A stretch of 64,000 nucleotides of DNA from a virus. The stretch's first letter is position 1, and each line of letters begins with the position of its first letter. Below the pieces are notes generated by a model. It did not search any database. It saw only the letters and a program-made list of their open reading frames with translations, and was not told where the DNA came from. The translations under genes and the position numbers were made by a program. Shown here piece by piece: positions 15,603-23,654 of the stretch. The DNA lies in the IMG/VR virus record IMGVR_UViG_3300047678_000169, positions 1 through 64,000 of that record; one strand, 5' to 3'.

Positions 15603-16801
15603 ACCTTAATCATTGTGTGTGATATATCACGCACAGTTTTAGTTTTGAGTTTAAAAATTCCAAGTTCAAATTCAGAGTTGTCTTCGACTCCATCGTTCAA
15701 TATATCATTCAGCTTTGAGATAACTGAGGAGTTCTCATTAGCGTTTGCCATGAAATCTTTTTCACTGAAATATAAGAGAACGTCATTGTTAATGGATTCA
15801 ATTGCGCGGTGGTCAAATATTCGCATACCCAAATTCAAGTGAGTTGTTGGTTGTTCTCTCTTCTTATATGCTTCAGCTACATCATAATTGTCCACGTAAA
15901 TCATACATGCCCAGGGTTCGATAAAGTGTAAGAAATCGACCGATGTTACGTCTCGTATAACAAATCCAAGATTGAATGTCTTGTGGACAATAGGATGGTG
16001 ATTTTCATCGAACATCATCCAACGGTTCCATTTGCGAAGATAGTTTCTTCTCGCCCTGTTCTGATAGAAAGAAAACATATTATCATCTTTACCAATACCA
16101 TTTTTGGCCCAGCTTCGGTGCCCTCGACTAATCCAATGCCAACATAGAGAATCACGGCTTTGTATTAATTCATAACCAGCTAACGCAAAACGAAGAAATA
16201 GGTCAGCGTCTTCTTCTGGATAAGGAGCAAAGTGTAAAGCATCATGTCCACCAATGGCCAAGAAATCTTCCTTGCTAATCAGCCAAGGAGCAAAGATACC
16301 TCTGCTTGTAACATCCTTTGACTTGAGTTGTTCTTCATCTACAAATTTATCAAAATCTAATTGTTTAAATTCGTTGTATTCTTTACCAAACGGTTTCAAT
16401 ATCTTTTCCTTCCCAGGACCATAGATTCCTTCTGGCTCAATACGTGTAGCACAGACGACTTTCTTTGGAGCCCAGTGTTTGATTAGGTTCTCCAAATAGT
16501 TTTTTCCACATATCATGTCTGAGTGAAAAATAGTCACCAATGGGGTTGTAGCCAAATTTATTCCAATATCATATGTTATGGTATGGCCCATGATGTTTCC
16601 GCTATCATTCCTCCAACGACGAAGATTTGGGTCAGTATCATGTTTATCAGCAATCCATGTCCAACTTCCATCGGAACTACCATCATCGAGAATGACTATC
16701 TTTACGGATGGATAGTATTTTCTTAGGCTAGCATAGGCGAGCTTCGTATATTCAATGGTGTTATACGAAGGAATAATAACTGTTACATCTTCTGTGGTCA
16801 T
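15599..16801 (-). CDS. Family 2-type glycosyltransferase
   Basis: 400 residues. VTVIIPSYN at 6-14 opens a GT-A Rossmann fold; VILDDGSSDG (36-45) binds the nucleotide, and FHSDMICGKN (90-99) places an Asp where the DxD metal motif lies. A later HDALHFAPYPEEDADLFLR stretch carries the ED of GT2 acceptor sites. The last 130 residues are an extra domain. By family it transfers a sugar from an NDP-sugar to a growing glycan in the cytoplasm. Coupled to the small genes on either side by ATGA-like overlaps. Confidence 0.8.
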   Translation of the reverse strand: MTTEDVTVIIPSYNTIEYTKLAYASLRKYYPSVKIVILDDGSSDGSWTWIADKHDTDPNLRRWRNDSGNIMGHTITYDIGINLATTPLVTIFHSDMICGKNYLENLIKHWAPKKVVCATRIEPEGIYGPGKEKILKPFGKEYNEFKQLDFDKFVDEEQLKSKDVTSRGIFAPWLISKEDFLAIGGHDALHFAPYPEEDADLFLRFALAGYELIQSRDSLCWHWISRGHRSWAKNGIGKDDNMFSFYQNRARRNYLRKWNRWMMFDENHHPIVHKTFNLGFVIRDVTSVDFLHFIEPWACMIYVDNYDVAEAYKKREQPTTHLNLGMRIFDHRAIESINNDVLLYFSEKDFMANANENSSVISKLNDILNDGVEDNSEFELGIFKLKTKTVRDISHTMIKV

Positions 16802-16938
16802 TTCTTTGGTGGATAAAATGCTAATTCTTGATTTGGTAATTGTGTATAACCTTTATCTAACATTTCTTGAATTCGTTCACCCGGTTTTCCACTGATTAGG
16901 CAATAAACGACTATTGAATCATTCATTAGGTCTATCAT
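16798..16938 (-). CDS. Very small hypothetical protein
   Basis: 46 residues from ATG 16938 just beyond the upstream stop; in-frame ATGs at 16959 and 16995 overlap the upstream gene. Sequence MIDLMNDSIVVYCLISGKPG then GERIQEMLDKG; a short strand-loop-helix. Coupled to the glycosyltransferase by a 4-base overlap. Existence is likely because the spacing fits, function unknown. Confidence 0.4.
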   Translation of the reverse strand: MIDLMNDSIVVYCLISGKPGERIQEMLDKGYTQLPNQELAFYPPKK

Positions 16939-16948
16939 CTTTTGTCTT

Positions 16949-17368
16949 CTACCACACATGAGGAATATTGATGTATTCGATTTCGGTTTCTCCATACTTG
17001 TTCTTTGTAACTTTCATTTGAACATTGACGAGATACTTACTTTCTCTTTCTTTTGAGCGCTTCCAAAATTCTTGATAGTGTTTAACATCTTCTTGGAGGT
17101 CATATGGGTATCCAAGAATCTTTCTACGAAATGCCTTCATAATGATTCCACTCATGTCATCGGCATGTTCAATACCAATGGAGTTGAACCACTGTTTTAA
17201 TGGACTTCCTGACCACAAGCCCCATGAATTACGCATGTTCATACCTGTAGTGAAGTGAAACTGAGCCATGTCAGCAGTTTTGAGCTTTTCTCTATCCTCA
17301 TTGGTCAAACGAGCCTCAAGGTAAGCTATAGCCTCATCTAAATTCTTTGGTATATTATCAGTTAACAT
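16949..17368 (-). CDS. DUF6794-like hypothetical protein
   Basis: About 139 residues from ATG 17368, which follows GGGA at good spacing; ATG 17392 is an alternative. The first 80 residues (IPKNLDEAIAYLEARLTNED, HFTTGMNMRNSWGLW, SGSPLKQWFNSIGI) look like the small alpha-helical domain I know as DUF6794, found in bacteria and phages, without known function. C-terminal half is basic. Family call from memory only. Confidence 0.6.
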   Translation of the reverse strand: MLTDNIPKNLDEAIAYLEARLTNEDREKLKTADMAQFHFTTGMNMRNSWGLWSGSPLKQWFNSIGIEHADDMSGIIMKAFRRKILGYPYDLQEDVKHYQEFWKRSKERESKYLVNVQMKVTKNKYGETEIEYINIPHVW

Positions 17369-17669
17369 ATTGAATTCCCGGTTTTTTAGCATATCTGATT
17401 ATCGGTCTTGGGTCATTGAATACACCGTCTTCCTCTACCCAAGCTGGAATGAAAAATTCCCACACCACAATTTGATGTTTGTTGTTTTTAATAAAATTGA
17501 CGGCAGCTTCTTCATGTTGAAAAACATGAGCCCTACATACAGCTGGAAGACCATTTATCGTATCAATTTTCATAGTTTCCCAATTAACCCTAGTTGCAGG
17601 ATAGTTCGTGTATACGATTCCATCTATACCGTCTAACAAATGAAATAGCGTTCTCTTAGGGTGTTCCAT
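17358..17669 (-). CDS. Hypothetical protein
   Basis: 103 residues with a rather beta-rich, Trp-containing sequence (VVWEFFIPAWVEEDGVFNDP). Starts inside the last codons of the upstream glycosyltransferase gene and ends just inside the next, so it is part of the glycan operon. No family recognised. Confidence 0.6.
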   Translation of the reverse strand: MEHPKRTLFHLLDGIDGIVYTNYPATRVNWETMKIDTINGLPAVCRAHVFQHEEAAVNFIKNNKHQIVVWEFFIPAWVEEDGVFNDPRPIIRYAKKPGIQYVN

Positions 17670-18537
17670 ATAGTTCTCTAAACCTCTGTTTGAGTGTTGG
17701 GGTTAGCTTCACAAAACCGACCTCATCTTCGGTAAACATTTCTCCCCATTTCTTCATCCACTTAGTATGATTGTCAGCCTCAGCTTTAACTTGCCTTGGG
17801 TGTCTAGTAGTTAGGTCGTCACCCCTAAAAATGCTTCCTCTGGCTCCGAAATGATAGACAACAGCTTGATTGGTTGTGGCGAATTCATAGCCCATGCACA
17901 TCATACGGATGGTAAGGTCGTGGTCTTCATACGAAGCAGGAGCGAACAGTGGGTCATTGCCGCCTGTTTTGAGAAAGTCTTCTGTCTTTCCGAAATAAGA
18001 TACTCCCTCCAGTTTTCTGTGCATGTGCGGTTCGTTTGCTACAACAAAGTCGCTTGACCAGTTTCTAAACTCCAGCCAGTCGAAGTTGTGGTGGAACTCT
18101 CCAAAAGCCTCCTTCGGAACCACAATTGTTCCAGGTCGAGACGTTTGATATGGCCCAAAAATGTTTGGTTCGATTCTTGTAGCACTAACGAAATATGGAA
18201 CGCCGTGATTGAGAAGGCACGTTTGATAACATTCAATTAACGCCTTGTCGTAGTTCCTACCAATATACATGTCTGAATGTATCAGATTGAAATATTCCGT
18301 CCTAACTTGCTTTATCGCTTCATTGACTCCACCGCCAATTCCTTTTGGAACATCGTTGTATTCTATGAGAGAATGAATGTCAGACCTGCTCAACAACCAA
18401 TCGGCAGTTTCTTTGTCATTTTCGACATACACGATAATTGGAGCATTCTTGTTGAAAGCGTTTGAACGTATGGAATCGATTGCCAACTTTAGATAATCTA
18501 AGTTCCTGTGAGTGTTAATTATCCATGTATAATTCAT
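17656..18537 (-). CDS. Family 2-like glycosyltransferase
   Basis: 293 residues. N-terminal IINTHRNLDYLKLAIDSIRS is the first helix-strand of a GT-A fold; IVYVENDKET (35-44) replaces the usual DDGS, LIHSDMYIGRNYD (85-97) gives the metal-site Asp, and FAPASYEDHDLTIRM near residue 220 gives the catalytic ED. The HSDMxxGxNY motif is shared with the 15599-16801 protein, so the two are paralogues. Acts on NDP-sugars in glycan assembly (family knowledge). ATG 18537 overlaps the homing endonuclease end by 23 bases. Confidence 0.78.
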   Translation of the reverse strand: MNYTWIINTHRNLDYLKLAIDSIRSNAFNKNAPIIVYVENDKETADWLLSRSDIHSLIEYNDVPKGIGGGVNEAIKQVRTEYFNLIHSDMYIGRNYDKALIECYQTCLLNHGVPYFVSATRIEPNIFGPYQTSRPGTIVVPKEAFGEFHHNFDWLEFRNWSSDFVVANEPHMHRKLEGVSYFGKTEDFLKTGGNDPLFAPASYEDHDLTIRMMCMGYEFATTNQAVVYHFGARGSIFRGDDLTTRHPRQVKAEADNHTKWMKKWGEMFTEDEVGFVKLTPTLKQRFRELYGTP

Positions 18538-19303
18538 GTTCGTATTCCTTCACTTTGTTAGAAGCCTCTATTGGAGATTGATAGTATCCAAGGCATTTTC
18601 TTTTTCTGTTTTCGTAAATATAAGCAAGAAATTTTTTTCTCTTTGTTATAAAATAAACCCCTCTATAACCTGAAATTCCAACCGGCTTCGCTAGAGACAT
18701 TTTTCTTCTTGTTTGTTTACTAAAAATTCTTCCCATTAGAGATTTTGAAATATTCTTATTTTGTAAAATTGAGTGTTTTCTGTTTTTTTGAAATTCGGAC
18801 ATCCTTTTTCTTGTGATAATTGAGCAAATTCTGCCGGCAGCAGACCTTGACATTTTTTGTTTTGTTTTGTTCGTGTGGTTCTTTCCGAACATTGGATGAT
18901 TTTTTCCGCTTAAGGCCATTGATAGTTTTTTCTTTGTAAAATCACTGACTTCGTAGTTATCACCTCCAGTTGTCAAATTATATCCAAATTCATTCTTACC
19001 GTGAAAGGTATTGAACATTTTGATATACTTTACCTCCAAACTATTCAACTCCTCCAAACAATCGGATGCATCAATGACATAACATTTGAAATTTTCTGGT
19101 CTTTTTCTCAATTTACTTTGAAAAAGAAATGCTTCATCATAAATCAAATGGCCCTTGGTTCTGTAAAATATACGATTTCTTGTTTGTCCAATATAAACAG
19201 GAATATTGTTTTCCGTCCAAAGATATATTACATTTGATAGATTACACCCAACACATTCGTTGTAAAATCCATCATAACAAATTGGGTATATATTATCAAA
19301 CAT
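18515..19303 (-). CDS. GIY-YIG homing endonuclease with NUMOD3 and AP2 domains
   Basis: 262 residues from ATG 19303 (a TTG at 19330 is less likely). GIY-YIG core: VIYLW (25-29) and VYIGQT (36-41) with Arg following. Basic NUMOD3-type repeats (KNHPMFGKNHTNKTKQKMS, RMSEFQKNRK) fill the middle. The C-terminus GISGYRGVYFITKRKKFLAY and SPIEASNKVKEYE is an AP2 DNA-binding domain. The combination is typical of free-standing homing endonucleases in large phages, which cut cognate alleles to spread. It sits inside the glycosyltransferase operon and its A-rich base composition differs from its neighbours, which suggests insertion. Confidence 0.85.
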   Translation of the reverse strand: MFDNIYPICYDGFYNECVGCNLSNVIYLWTENNIPVYIGQTRNRIFYRTKGHLIYDEAFLFQSKLRKRPENFKCYVIDASDCLEELNSLEVKYIKMFNTFHGKNEFGYNLTTGGDNYEVSDFTKKKLSMALSGKNHPMFGKNHTNKTKQKMSRSAAGRICSIITRKRMSEFQKNRKHSILQNKNISKSLMGRIFSKQTRRKMSLAKPVGISGYRGVYFITKRKKFLAYIYENRKRKCLGYYQSPIEASNKVKEYEHELYMDN

Positions 19304-19604
19304 TTTTGTATTTCTTTGCTTTAGTATCAATGTGTGAAATCAACTCATTGAAGAAAATGATGGCGCTTTCGTCTGCTGCTCCTTCAAATTTGAGGCATCC
19401 ACTCTCCCACGATAGAGTTGCAATTTTTCCAGTTTTTGGGTCGTGGAATGAAATTATTGGAAAATTGCTCACAGTTAATAGCCACGGAGTTAACCCAATG
19501 GAGTTGACTTTAAATTCTCCAAACGGAGTTTCTTCTATAAATTCTAATGGGAGTTCTAATTGTTCTCCGGACACCTCTAAAGGTAATTCAAATTGTTCTT
19601 TCAT
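19296..19604 (-). CDS. Hypothetical protein
   Basis: 102 residues, acidic N-terminus with a duplicated phrase (EQFELPLEVSGE / EQLELPLEFIEE), then a beta-rich section (SNFPIISFHDPKTGKIATLS) and a helix. No family recognised. Lies between two homing-endonuclease-like genes, with overlaps or 1-base gaps on both sides, so it may be a cargo gene or part of the mobile unit. Confidence 0.55.
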   Translation of the reverse strand: MKEQFELPLEVSGEQLELPLEFIEETPFGEFKVNSIGLTPWLLTVSNFPIISFHDPKTGKIATLSWESGCLKFEGAADESAIIFFNELISHIDTKAKKYKNV

Positions 19605-19605
19605 A

Positions 19606-20061
19606 TCATTTCAGTTGTTTAAGCCACTTGTTAAAATTCAAATCCCATTCACCGAGAGGTATTCTGGTTTCTGGTCTGTTTTGATATTCTTTCAGTTTTA
19701 TTTTTACTTCCGGTCTATTTGCTGGATTATTTTTGCCTGTCAATCCGTAAAAATGATTGTTGGTGCCCATCTTTGAAATAGATACTTTCTTTCTCATTTC
19801 CTCCGACACATTTCTTATTCTACAACAACAAGAATTACAGTTTTTTCCTTTAAGTGTTTTATATTGAGAAAGAAAGCATAATTTAATTTTTCCGCACGTT
19901 GGGCATCTTTTTACCCACTTTCTTATTTTTCCAATATCTATCCATTCGTTCCCCGTTGAGTCTATTTTTGTGTTTAGAATGATATCTCCTAGCTCTAGCA
20001 CGTTGGAGTTCAAGCAATTCTTCTTTAGTTCTATGTAATTTTCTTCTTCCCATACGTTCAT
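19606..20061 (-). CDS. Zinc-ribbon/NUMOD3-like homing-endonuclease relative (likely remnant)
   Basis: Open frame of 151 codons. CPTCGKIKLC at about 53-62 and CNSCCC near 75-80 form a zinc ribbon; MGTNNHFYGLTGKNNPANRP (about 98-117) is NUMOD3-like. No catalytic nuclease domain is seen. The first 55 codons overlap, in another frame, the better-supported small gene 19883-20053, whose start has the better ribosome site. The expressed part may therefore begin near the zinc ribbon, or the locus may be a frame-shifted and partly decayed homing gene. Confidence 0.5.
   Translation of the reverse strand: MNVWEEENYIELKKNCLNSNVLELGDIILNTKIDSTGNEWIDIGKIRKWVKRCPTCGKIKLCFLSQYKTLKGKNCNSCCCRIRNVSEEMRKKVSISKMGTNNHFYGLTGKNNPANRPEVKIKLKEYQNRPETRIPLGEWDLNFNKWLKQLK
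19883..20053 (-). CDS. MGRK-family small basic protein overlapping a homing-endonuclease frame
   Basis: 56 residues: MGRRKLHRTKEELLELQRAR at the start, ending PNVRKN. Highly basic helix with RYW near residue 39-41. AGGAA lies 9 bases before ATG 20053, better placed than for the out-of-frame ATG at 20061. Similar ORFs beginning MGRK, with a Lys-Glu-rich helix and a YY/RYW spot, occur at 26596-26733 and 46351-46503, each overlapping or adjoining a nuclease-like frame. Not a known characterised family to me; DNA binding is a guess from charge. Confidence 0.5.
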   Translation of the reverse strand: MGRRKLHRTKEELLELQRARARRYHSKHKNRLNGERMDRYWKNKKVGKKMPNVRKN

Positions 20062-20065
20062 TTCC

Positions 20066-20073
20066 TATAAATA
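20066..20073 (-). promoter_or_regulatory. TA(T/C)TTATA motif before the MGRK gene
   Basis: Minus strand ATATATTTATAGGAAATG; octamer 4 bases before ATG 20061 and 12 before ATG 20053. Function inferred from recurrence. Confidence 0.4.
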
Positions 20074-20083
20074 TATCGTCACA

Positions 20084-20881
20084 TCATAAATCGTCACGGA
20101 ATACATAACTTTCTGCTTTTTTTCGTAGTTCTAAATAATCTTTTGTTCTTTTTATAACGGCGTGAAAAAATTCTGACTGACCGGCTTCTGCCTTTTGACA
20201 ATATTCTTGAATGTTTATTCCAGCCACGCCTTTTTTCACTGTCATTGAATTGTGATGAATAACACTTACGAGGTCACTCACTTTTATTTTCCAACCCCTG
20301 TCTTGGCATGTCAAAGCAAACAAAAAATCTATACCAAATCCCATTATCAAACTTGGGTGTATTTCTTTTATCTCTTCAAGGAGTCTTTTCGAAATCAATG
20401 GGCATTGAAAATCTATGAACGGAACTTCTCTTGTCACCTTCCCATAACCATGCATAGTTTTCCAATGACATTGTTTGTTTGGTTCTACATTATAAAAGCT
20501 TGGAGATATGAGGTCGCATTGTGGATTTATTTGATAATTTTCCGGGTCTTCTTTCCTATTAAATGTAAGACCAAACATCTCTGCTCTTAACACTCTGACA
20601 AAATTATATCCGTGAATTGTAAGGTCGTTGTTCAAAAACAACATTGAATCGTATGTTGGGTCATCGATTACCATCTGCATCGCAGCATTGAATCCGCCGC
20701 CGAAGTAAACGTTCTTTTCAATTCGATGGGTTGTGTGCTTACTTGTTCCTTCGGAGGAAGAGCCATTATCAAATACCATCAAGTCATAATCATCTCGCTC
20801 ATATGGCTTGAGCGACTCAAACAACATATCTGTGTAATCAGGTAGGTTGTGATTCAGTATTATTGCGGCTGACTTTTTCAT
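20084..20881 (-). CDS. Family 2 glycosyltransferase
   Basis: 265 residues. AAIILNHNLPDYT (5-17), VFDNGSSSEG (about 36-45) and MLFLNNDLTIHG (about 83-94, with the NND metal site) are the GT2 rhamnosyltransferase-like signature. IMGFGIDFLFALTC near 180 carries the D of the acceptor loop. By family a cytoplasmic inverting transferase. Overlaps the upstream membrane-protein gene by 44 bases in another frame; its own stop lies just before the MGRK/zinc-ribbon locus. Confidence 0.82.
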   Translation of the reverse strand: MKKSAAIILNHNLPDYTDMLFESLKPYERDDYDLMVFDNGSSSEGTSKHTTHRIEKNVYFGGGFNAAMQMVIDDPTYDSMLFLNNDLTIHGYNFVRVLRAEMFGLTFNRKEDPENYQINPQCDLISPSFYNVEPNKQCHWKTMHGYGKVTREVPFIDFQCPLISKRLLEEIKEIHPSLIMGFGIDFLFALTCQDRGWKIKVSDLVSVIHHNSMTVKKGVAGINIQEYCQKAEAGQSEFFHAVIKRTKDYLELRKKAESYVFRDDL

Positions 20882-21296
20882 GTAGTTCGCTATTTGATGG
20901 GATTAAAATTCCGAAGTCCTCGAATATAATATTCGATTCCACAAATATGTAGTGGTCTTCTGGATAAGTCAATTCAAAATATAACTCCAACTCATGTTCG
21001 GTGTCGGCTCTGACATGTTTTATATTACCTGTTCGTGTATTCTTACACTCCCACAGCTGCTTCTTCTTGGCGACTATTTTATAGTCTCCGTTTTTATAAA
21101 CTTCCGTTAGATGATACCAGAACAATGGAGCGAATGTAAAAGTGACATACCTAAATAACATGGTAAAATCATTGACAGCTCCGATTTGAGCCATTTTTAA
21201 AATACCATAAATGGATGTGGCACACACTAAGAGAGATAGATAGAACGCTAAAACTGAAAAGAAGTAAGCGGGTTTATTTCGTTTTGATATAATCAT
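20838..21296 (-). CDS. Small membrane protein
   Basis: 152 residues. Two or three hydrophobic helices at about 10-32 (YFFSVLAFYLSLLVCATSIYG) and 45-66 (RYVTFTFAPLFWYHL), then a soluble, acidic C-terminal domain. No signal peptide other than the first helix. Role unknown; a membrane anchor or export partner for glycan assembly is possible from context. Starts inside the end of the phosphatase gene. Confidence 0.6.
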   Translation of the reverse strand: MIISKRNKPAYFFSVLAFYLSLLVCATSIYGILKMAQIGAVNDFTMLFRYVTFTFAPLFWYHLTEVYKNGDYKIVAKKKQLWECKNTRTGNIKHVRADTEHELELYFELTYPEDHYIFVESNIIFEDFGILIPSNSELHEKVSRNNTESQPT

Positions 21297-21933
21297 TTGA
21301 TTTAAGGGGCCAAGGTGTTACTAAGTCAAATTTATCCTCATCATTTAAATTCAATTCAACAATTTGACAATTTTTTGAGTTACCGAGATTGTGAAATTCA
21401 TCAACTGTCCAATGCAACCATCGCATCAAAAGGACTCTCATAGCGTATCCATGTGTAACAATAAGAACGTTCTCAGGAAAATCTTCTTTCTTGAAGTCTC
21501 TATAAATTGTTTCTAAAAATCCAGTCATTCGGTCATACACATCAGCTCCAGATTCACCATCGGGAATTCTATAGAAGAAGTGTCCATATGCTTGTCTTTC
21601 CTTATCTATCGCAGAGTGCTCCTCCGCGACTCCCAAGTGACCCCACTCTTGTTCACGTAATCTTGGGTCTTCCTTGACAAAATCAACATTATCAGAATCG
21701 ATATTGACCGACATGTTTCTCCATGTTTCCTTCGTTCTTAAAAATGGGGAAACATAAACTCCAAGCTTCTCCCAGCTAATTTGGTCGGAAATATACTTAC
21801 CAGCCTTTAGAGATTGGTCAATGCCAAGCTCTGTCAAAGGAATCTTCCAATCTGGAATAACTGCGTGAACGTTTAGGTCGGCATTGGCAGTTGATTGCCC
21901 ATGTCTGATGATAAAGATTCTCTTTGGCTTCAT
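21274..21933 (-). CDS. Histidine phosphatase / phosphoglycerate-mutase-like
   Basis: 219 residues. Catalytic RHG at 10-12 (FIIRHGQST), second Arg in SPFLRTKET near 60, and the late His in VTHGYAMRVL near 160, which complete the histidine phosphatase site through a phospho-His intermediate. Substrate not evident: sugar phosphates, nucleotides or proteins are all known in the family. Coupled by ATGA to the helicase gene. It could support glycan precursor metabolism given the surrounding genes (inference). Confidence 0.85.
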   Translation of the reverse strand: MKPKRIFIIRHGQSTANADLNVHAVIPDWKIPLTELGIDQSLKAGKYISDQISWEKLGVYVSPFLRTKETWRNMSVNIDSDNVDFVKEDPRLREQEWGHLGVAEEHSAIDKERQAYGHFFYRIPDGESGADVYDRMTGFLETIYRDFKKEDFPENVLIVTHGYAMRVLLMRWLHWTVDEFHNLGNSKNCQIVELNLNDEDKFDLVTPWPLKSNDYIKTK

Positions 21934-23279
21934 ACTTCGTCTTCGAAAAAGTCTACTTCTGGCTTTGGTTGGTGGTTATAGAAATCCAAACATTTTTGAT
22001 TAACCATAATCTTGCTTGGATGAAATTTAGTCAATCGAAGAGAGCCGAGGTTGCGGACTCGACTTAGAGCTACATACACCTGCCCCGCGGCAAATGCTTC
22101 ATTGATGTTGATTTCAGCGCGGTCGAGTGTCTGTCCCTGCGACTTGTGGACAGTCAATGCCCAAGCCAACTTGAGAGGAATTTGTTTACGTGAGGCAACA
22201 ATGGTTGGCTTCATGTTGCCCAAACCATCGTCCTCAATCTGTCGTAGTTCCCACTTTTGGGGTTCGATTGATTGAGTCAACCCATCGGCAAATTTTACTG
22301 TTACAAACTCAGGATACATTTCGGTGACAATACCAACGCTTCCATTGACCAATTTCAATTCAACGTCAAGATTCTTGAGAAGCATGACTTGAGCACCAAC
22401 CTTCAACTCCAATGTAGAAGGTGCTCGGCAGTTCTTATCGAAGAATTTTGTCCACTGTTCGCCACCTTCATCGGAACAGTAGTAATGTCGTGAAGCTCCT
22501 TCGATTTTATTGAGCTCTTTTTGGTTGAATTCATCTACGTCAACGTTTTTACAAAACAATTTTACCGGCACAATACCATCTGTGGGGAAGTCACGGCCAA
22601 TACAATCGTCGAGAATGTCGAAGTTTTTACACTCACCCTTTCTCACTTCGTTGAGAAATTCAGCAAATTCTGGTTCGTCATGCTGACGAACAATCTCTGT
22701 TAGATGAACAGTGGAAACTCGAGCGTCCTTCCACGCTTGAGATTCGAAAGCAAAAACTTCCCTTTCAAATCTTTCAAATACAGGAGGAAGCTGGAGAAAG
22801 TCTCCGACAAAAATTACTTGAATACCACCAAACGGCTTTCCGTTATTACGGATAAATTGGCAGACAATATCAAGCTTTTCTACCAAGTCAGCTTTAGCCA
22901 TTGAAATTTCGTCAATGATTAGAACCTTGGAACTCTTGATTCGATTGCTGGCCTTTCGATTGGACGACGCCTTCTCCAACAGAGCCATACCATTTTCATC
23001 CGCTAATCCCATTCCAGACCAAGAATGAATGGTGATTCCGCTGATGTTAATGGCCGCGACTCCTGTAGTAGCGGTCTTACCATAGAATATCTCCATTTCA
23101 TCTAGGAACTTGATGAGCAACATCATACAGTATGTCTTGCCCGTTCCTGCAGGGCCTGTCAAGAAGATATTTTTCTTGTCAAAAAATCTGACGAAGAACT
23201 CTTTTTGTAGCTTGGTTAGTTCCTTCCATTCAGGCCTTTGCTTGAATATAGAAAGTAATGAACGATTTACAGACGCCAT
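21930..23279 (-). CDS. PIF1/Dda-type SF1 DNA helicase
   Basis: 449 residues. Walker A GPAGTGKT at 42-49; TTGVAA motif Ia at 71-76; DEISM at 123-127 (Walker B); FVGDFLQLPP motif III near 155; C-terminal ALTVHKSQGQTLDRA (motif V) and YVALSRVR (motif VI) as in PIF1/RecD2. In T4, Dda helps origin firing and displaces proteins from DNA; this protein is likely the counterpart. It has its own sigma70-like boxes with the -10 six bases from the ATG, which suggests early, nearly leaderless expression. Confidence 0.9.
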   Translation of the reverse strand: MASVNRSLLSIFKQRPEWKELTKLQKEFFVRFFDKKNIFLTGPAGTGKTYCMMLLIKFLDEMEIFYGKTATTGVAAINISGITIHSWSGMGLADENGMALLEKASSNRKASNRIKSSKVLIIDEISMAKADLVEKLDIVCQFIRNNGKPFGGIQVIFVGDFLQLPPVFERFEREVFAFESQAWKDARVSTVHLTEIVRQHDEPEFAEFLNEVRKGECKNFDILDDCIGRDFPTDGIVPVKLFCKNVDVDEFNQKELNKIEGASRHYYCSDEGGEQWTKFFDKNCRAPSTLELKVGAQVMLLKNLDVELKLVNGSVGIVTEMYPEFVTVKFADGLTQSIEPQKWELRQIEDDGLGNMKPTIVASRKQIPLKLAWALTVHKSQGQTLDRAEININEAFAAGQVYVALSRVRNLGSLRLTKFHPSKIMVNQKCLDFYNHQPKPEVDFFEDEV

Positions 23280-23285
23280 ATCATG

Positions 23286-23313
23286 AGACTACACAGCTCA
23301 TCACCAAAGTCAA
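23286..23313 (-). promoter_or_regulatory. Sigma70-like promoter for the PIF1-like helicase
   Basis: Minus strand TTGACT (23313-23308), 16-base spacer, TAGTCT (23291-23286), 6 bases to ATG 23279. The -10 is moderate. Same spacing as the boxes before the 51374 and 63099 genes. Confidence 0.5.
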
Positions 23314-23336
23314 TGATAGACTAATTAAAATAAGTC

Positions 23337-23651
23337 TCAATAATCCGTTCGTTTCAATCGGTCAATTTCGGCTGCTATCAAAGCGCCGGCCTTAGCCAAT
23401 TCTTTAATTCTTTCATCCACCGTTGGTCTAGCGCCAGGCTTCCACCACGAAACATCCCAAGGCCAACGATAAGTTCTACCTACGGTTAGGTCATACCCCA
23501 TTCCTTTAACATAAACGTTCGAGCAAGCAGCATAACATGCCGCTGCTTCAGCCAATTGTCCGTCTGTATATTGGTCGTCTCTATTTGAATCAAAGCCTTC
23601 TTCGTTGACTTGTCTTTCTCTCTCTTGTGTGATAATTTCGATGCCTGTCAT
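23337..23651 (-). CDS. Conserved-type phage hypothetical protein
   Basis: 104 residues. Starts GIEIITQERERQVNEEGFDS, then DQYTDGQLAEAAACYAACS and WPWDVSWWKPG, ending in ALIAAEIDRLKR. Phage proteins with the ERxRQxxxEGxxxxxDD...GxLxxAAxxYA ... WPW ... LIxAEIxRL pattern are widespread, with no established role that I can name. Four bases before the next gene, so coexpressed with the 23655 gene. Confidence 0.75.
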   Translation of the reverse strand: MTGIEIITQERERQVNEEGFDSNRDDQYTDGQLAEAAACYAACSNVYVKGMGYDLTVGRTYRWPWDVSWWKPGARPTVDERIKELAKAGALIAAEIDRLKRTDY

Positions 23652-23654
23652 AAA

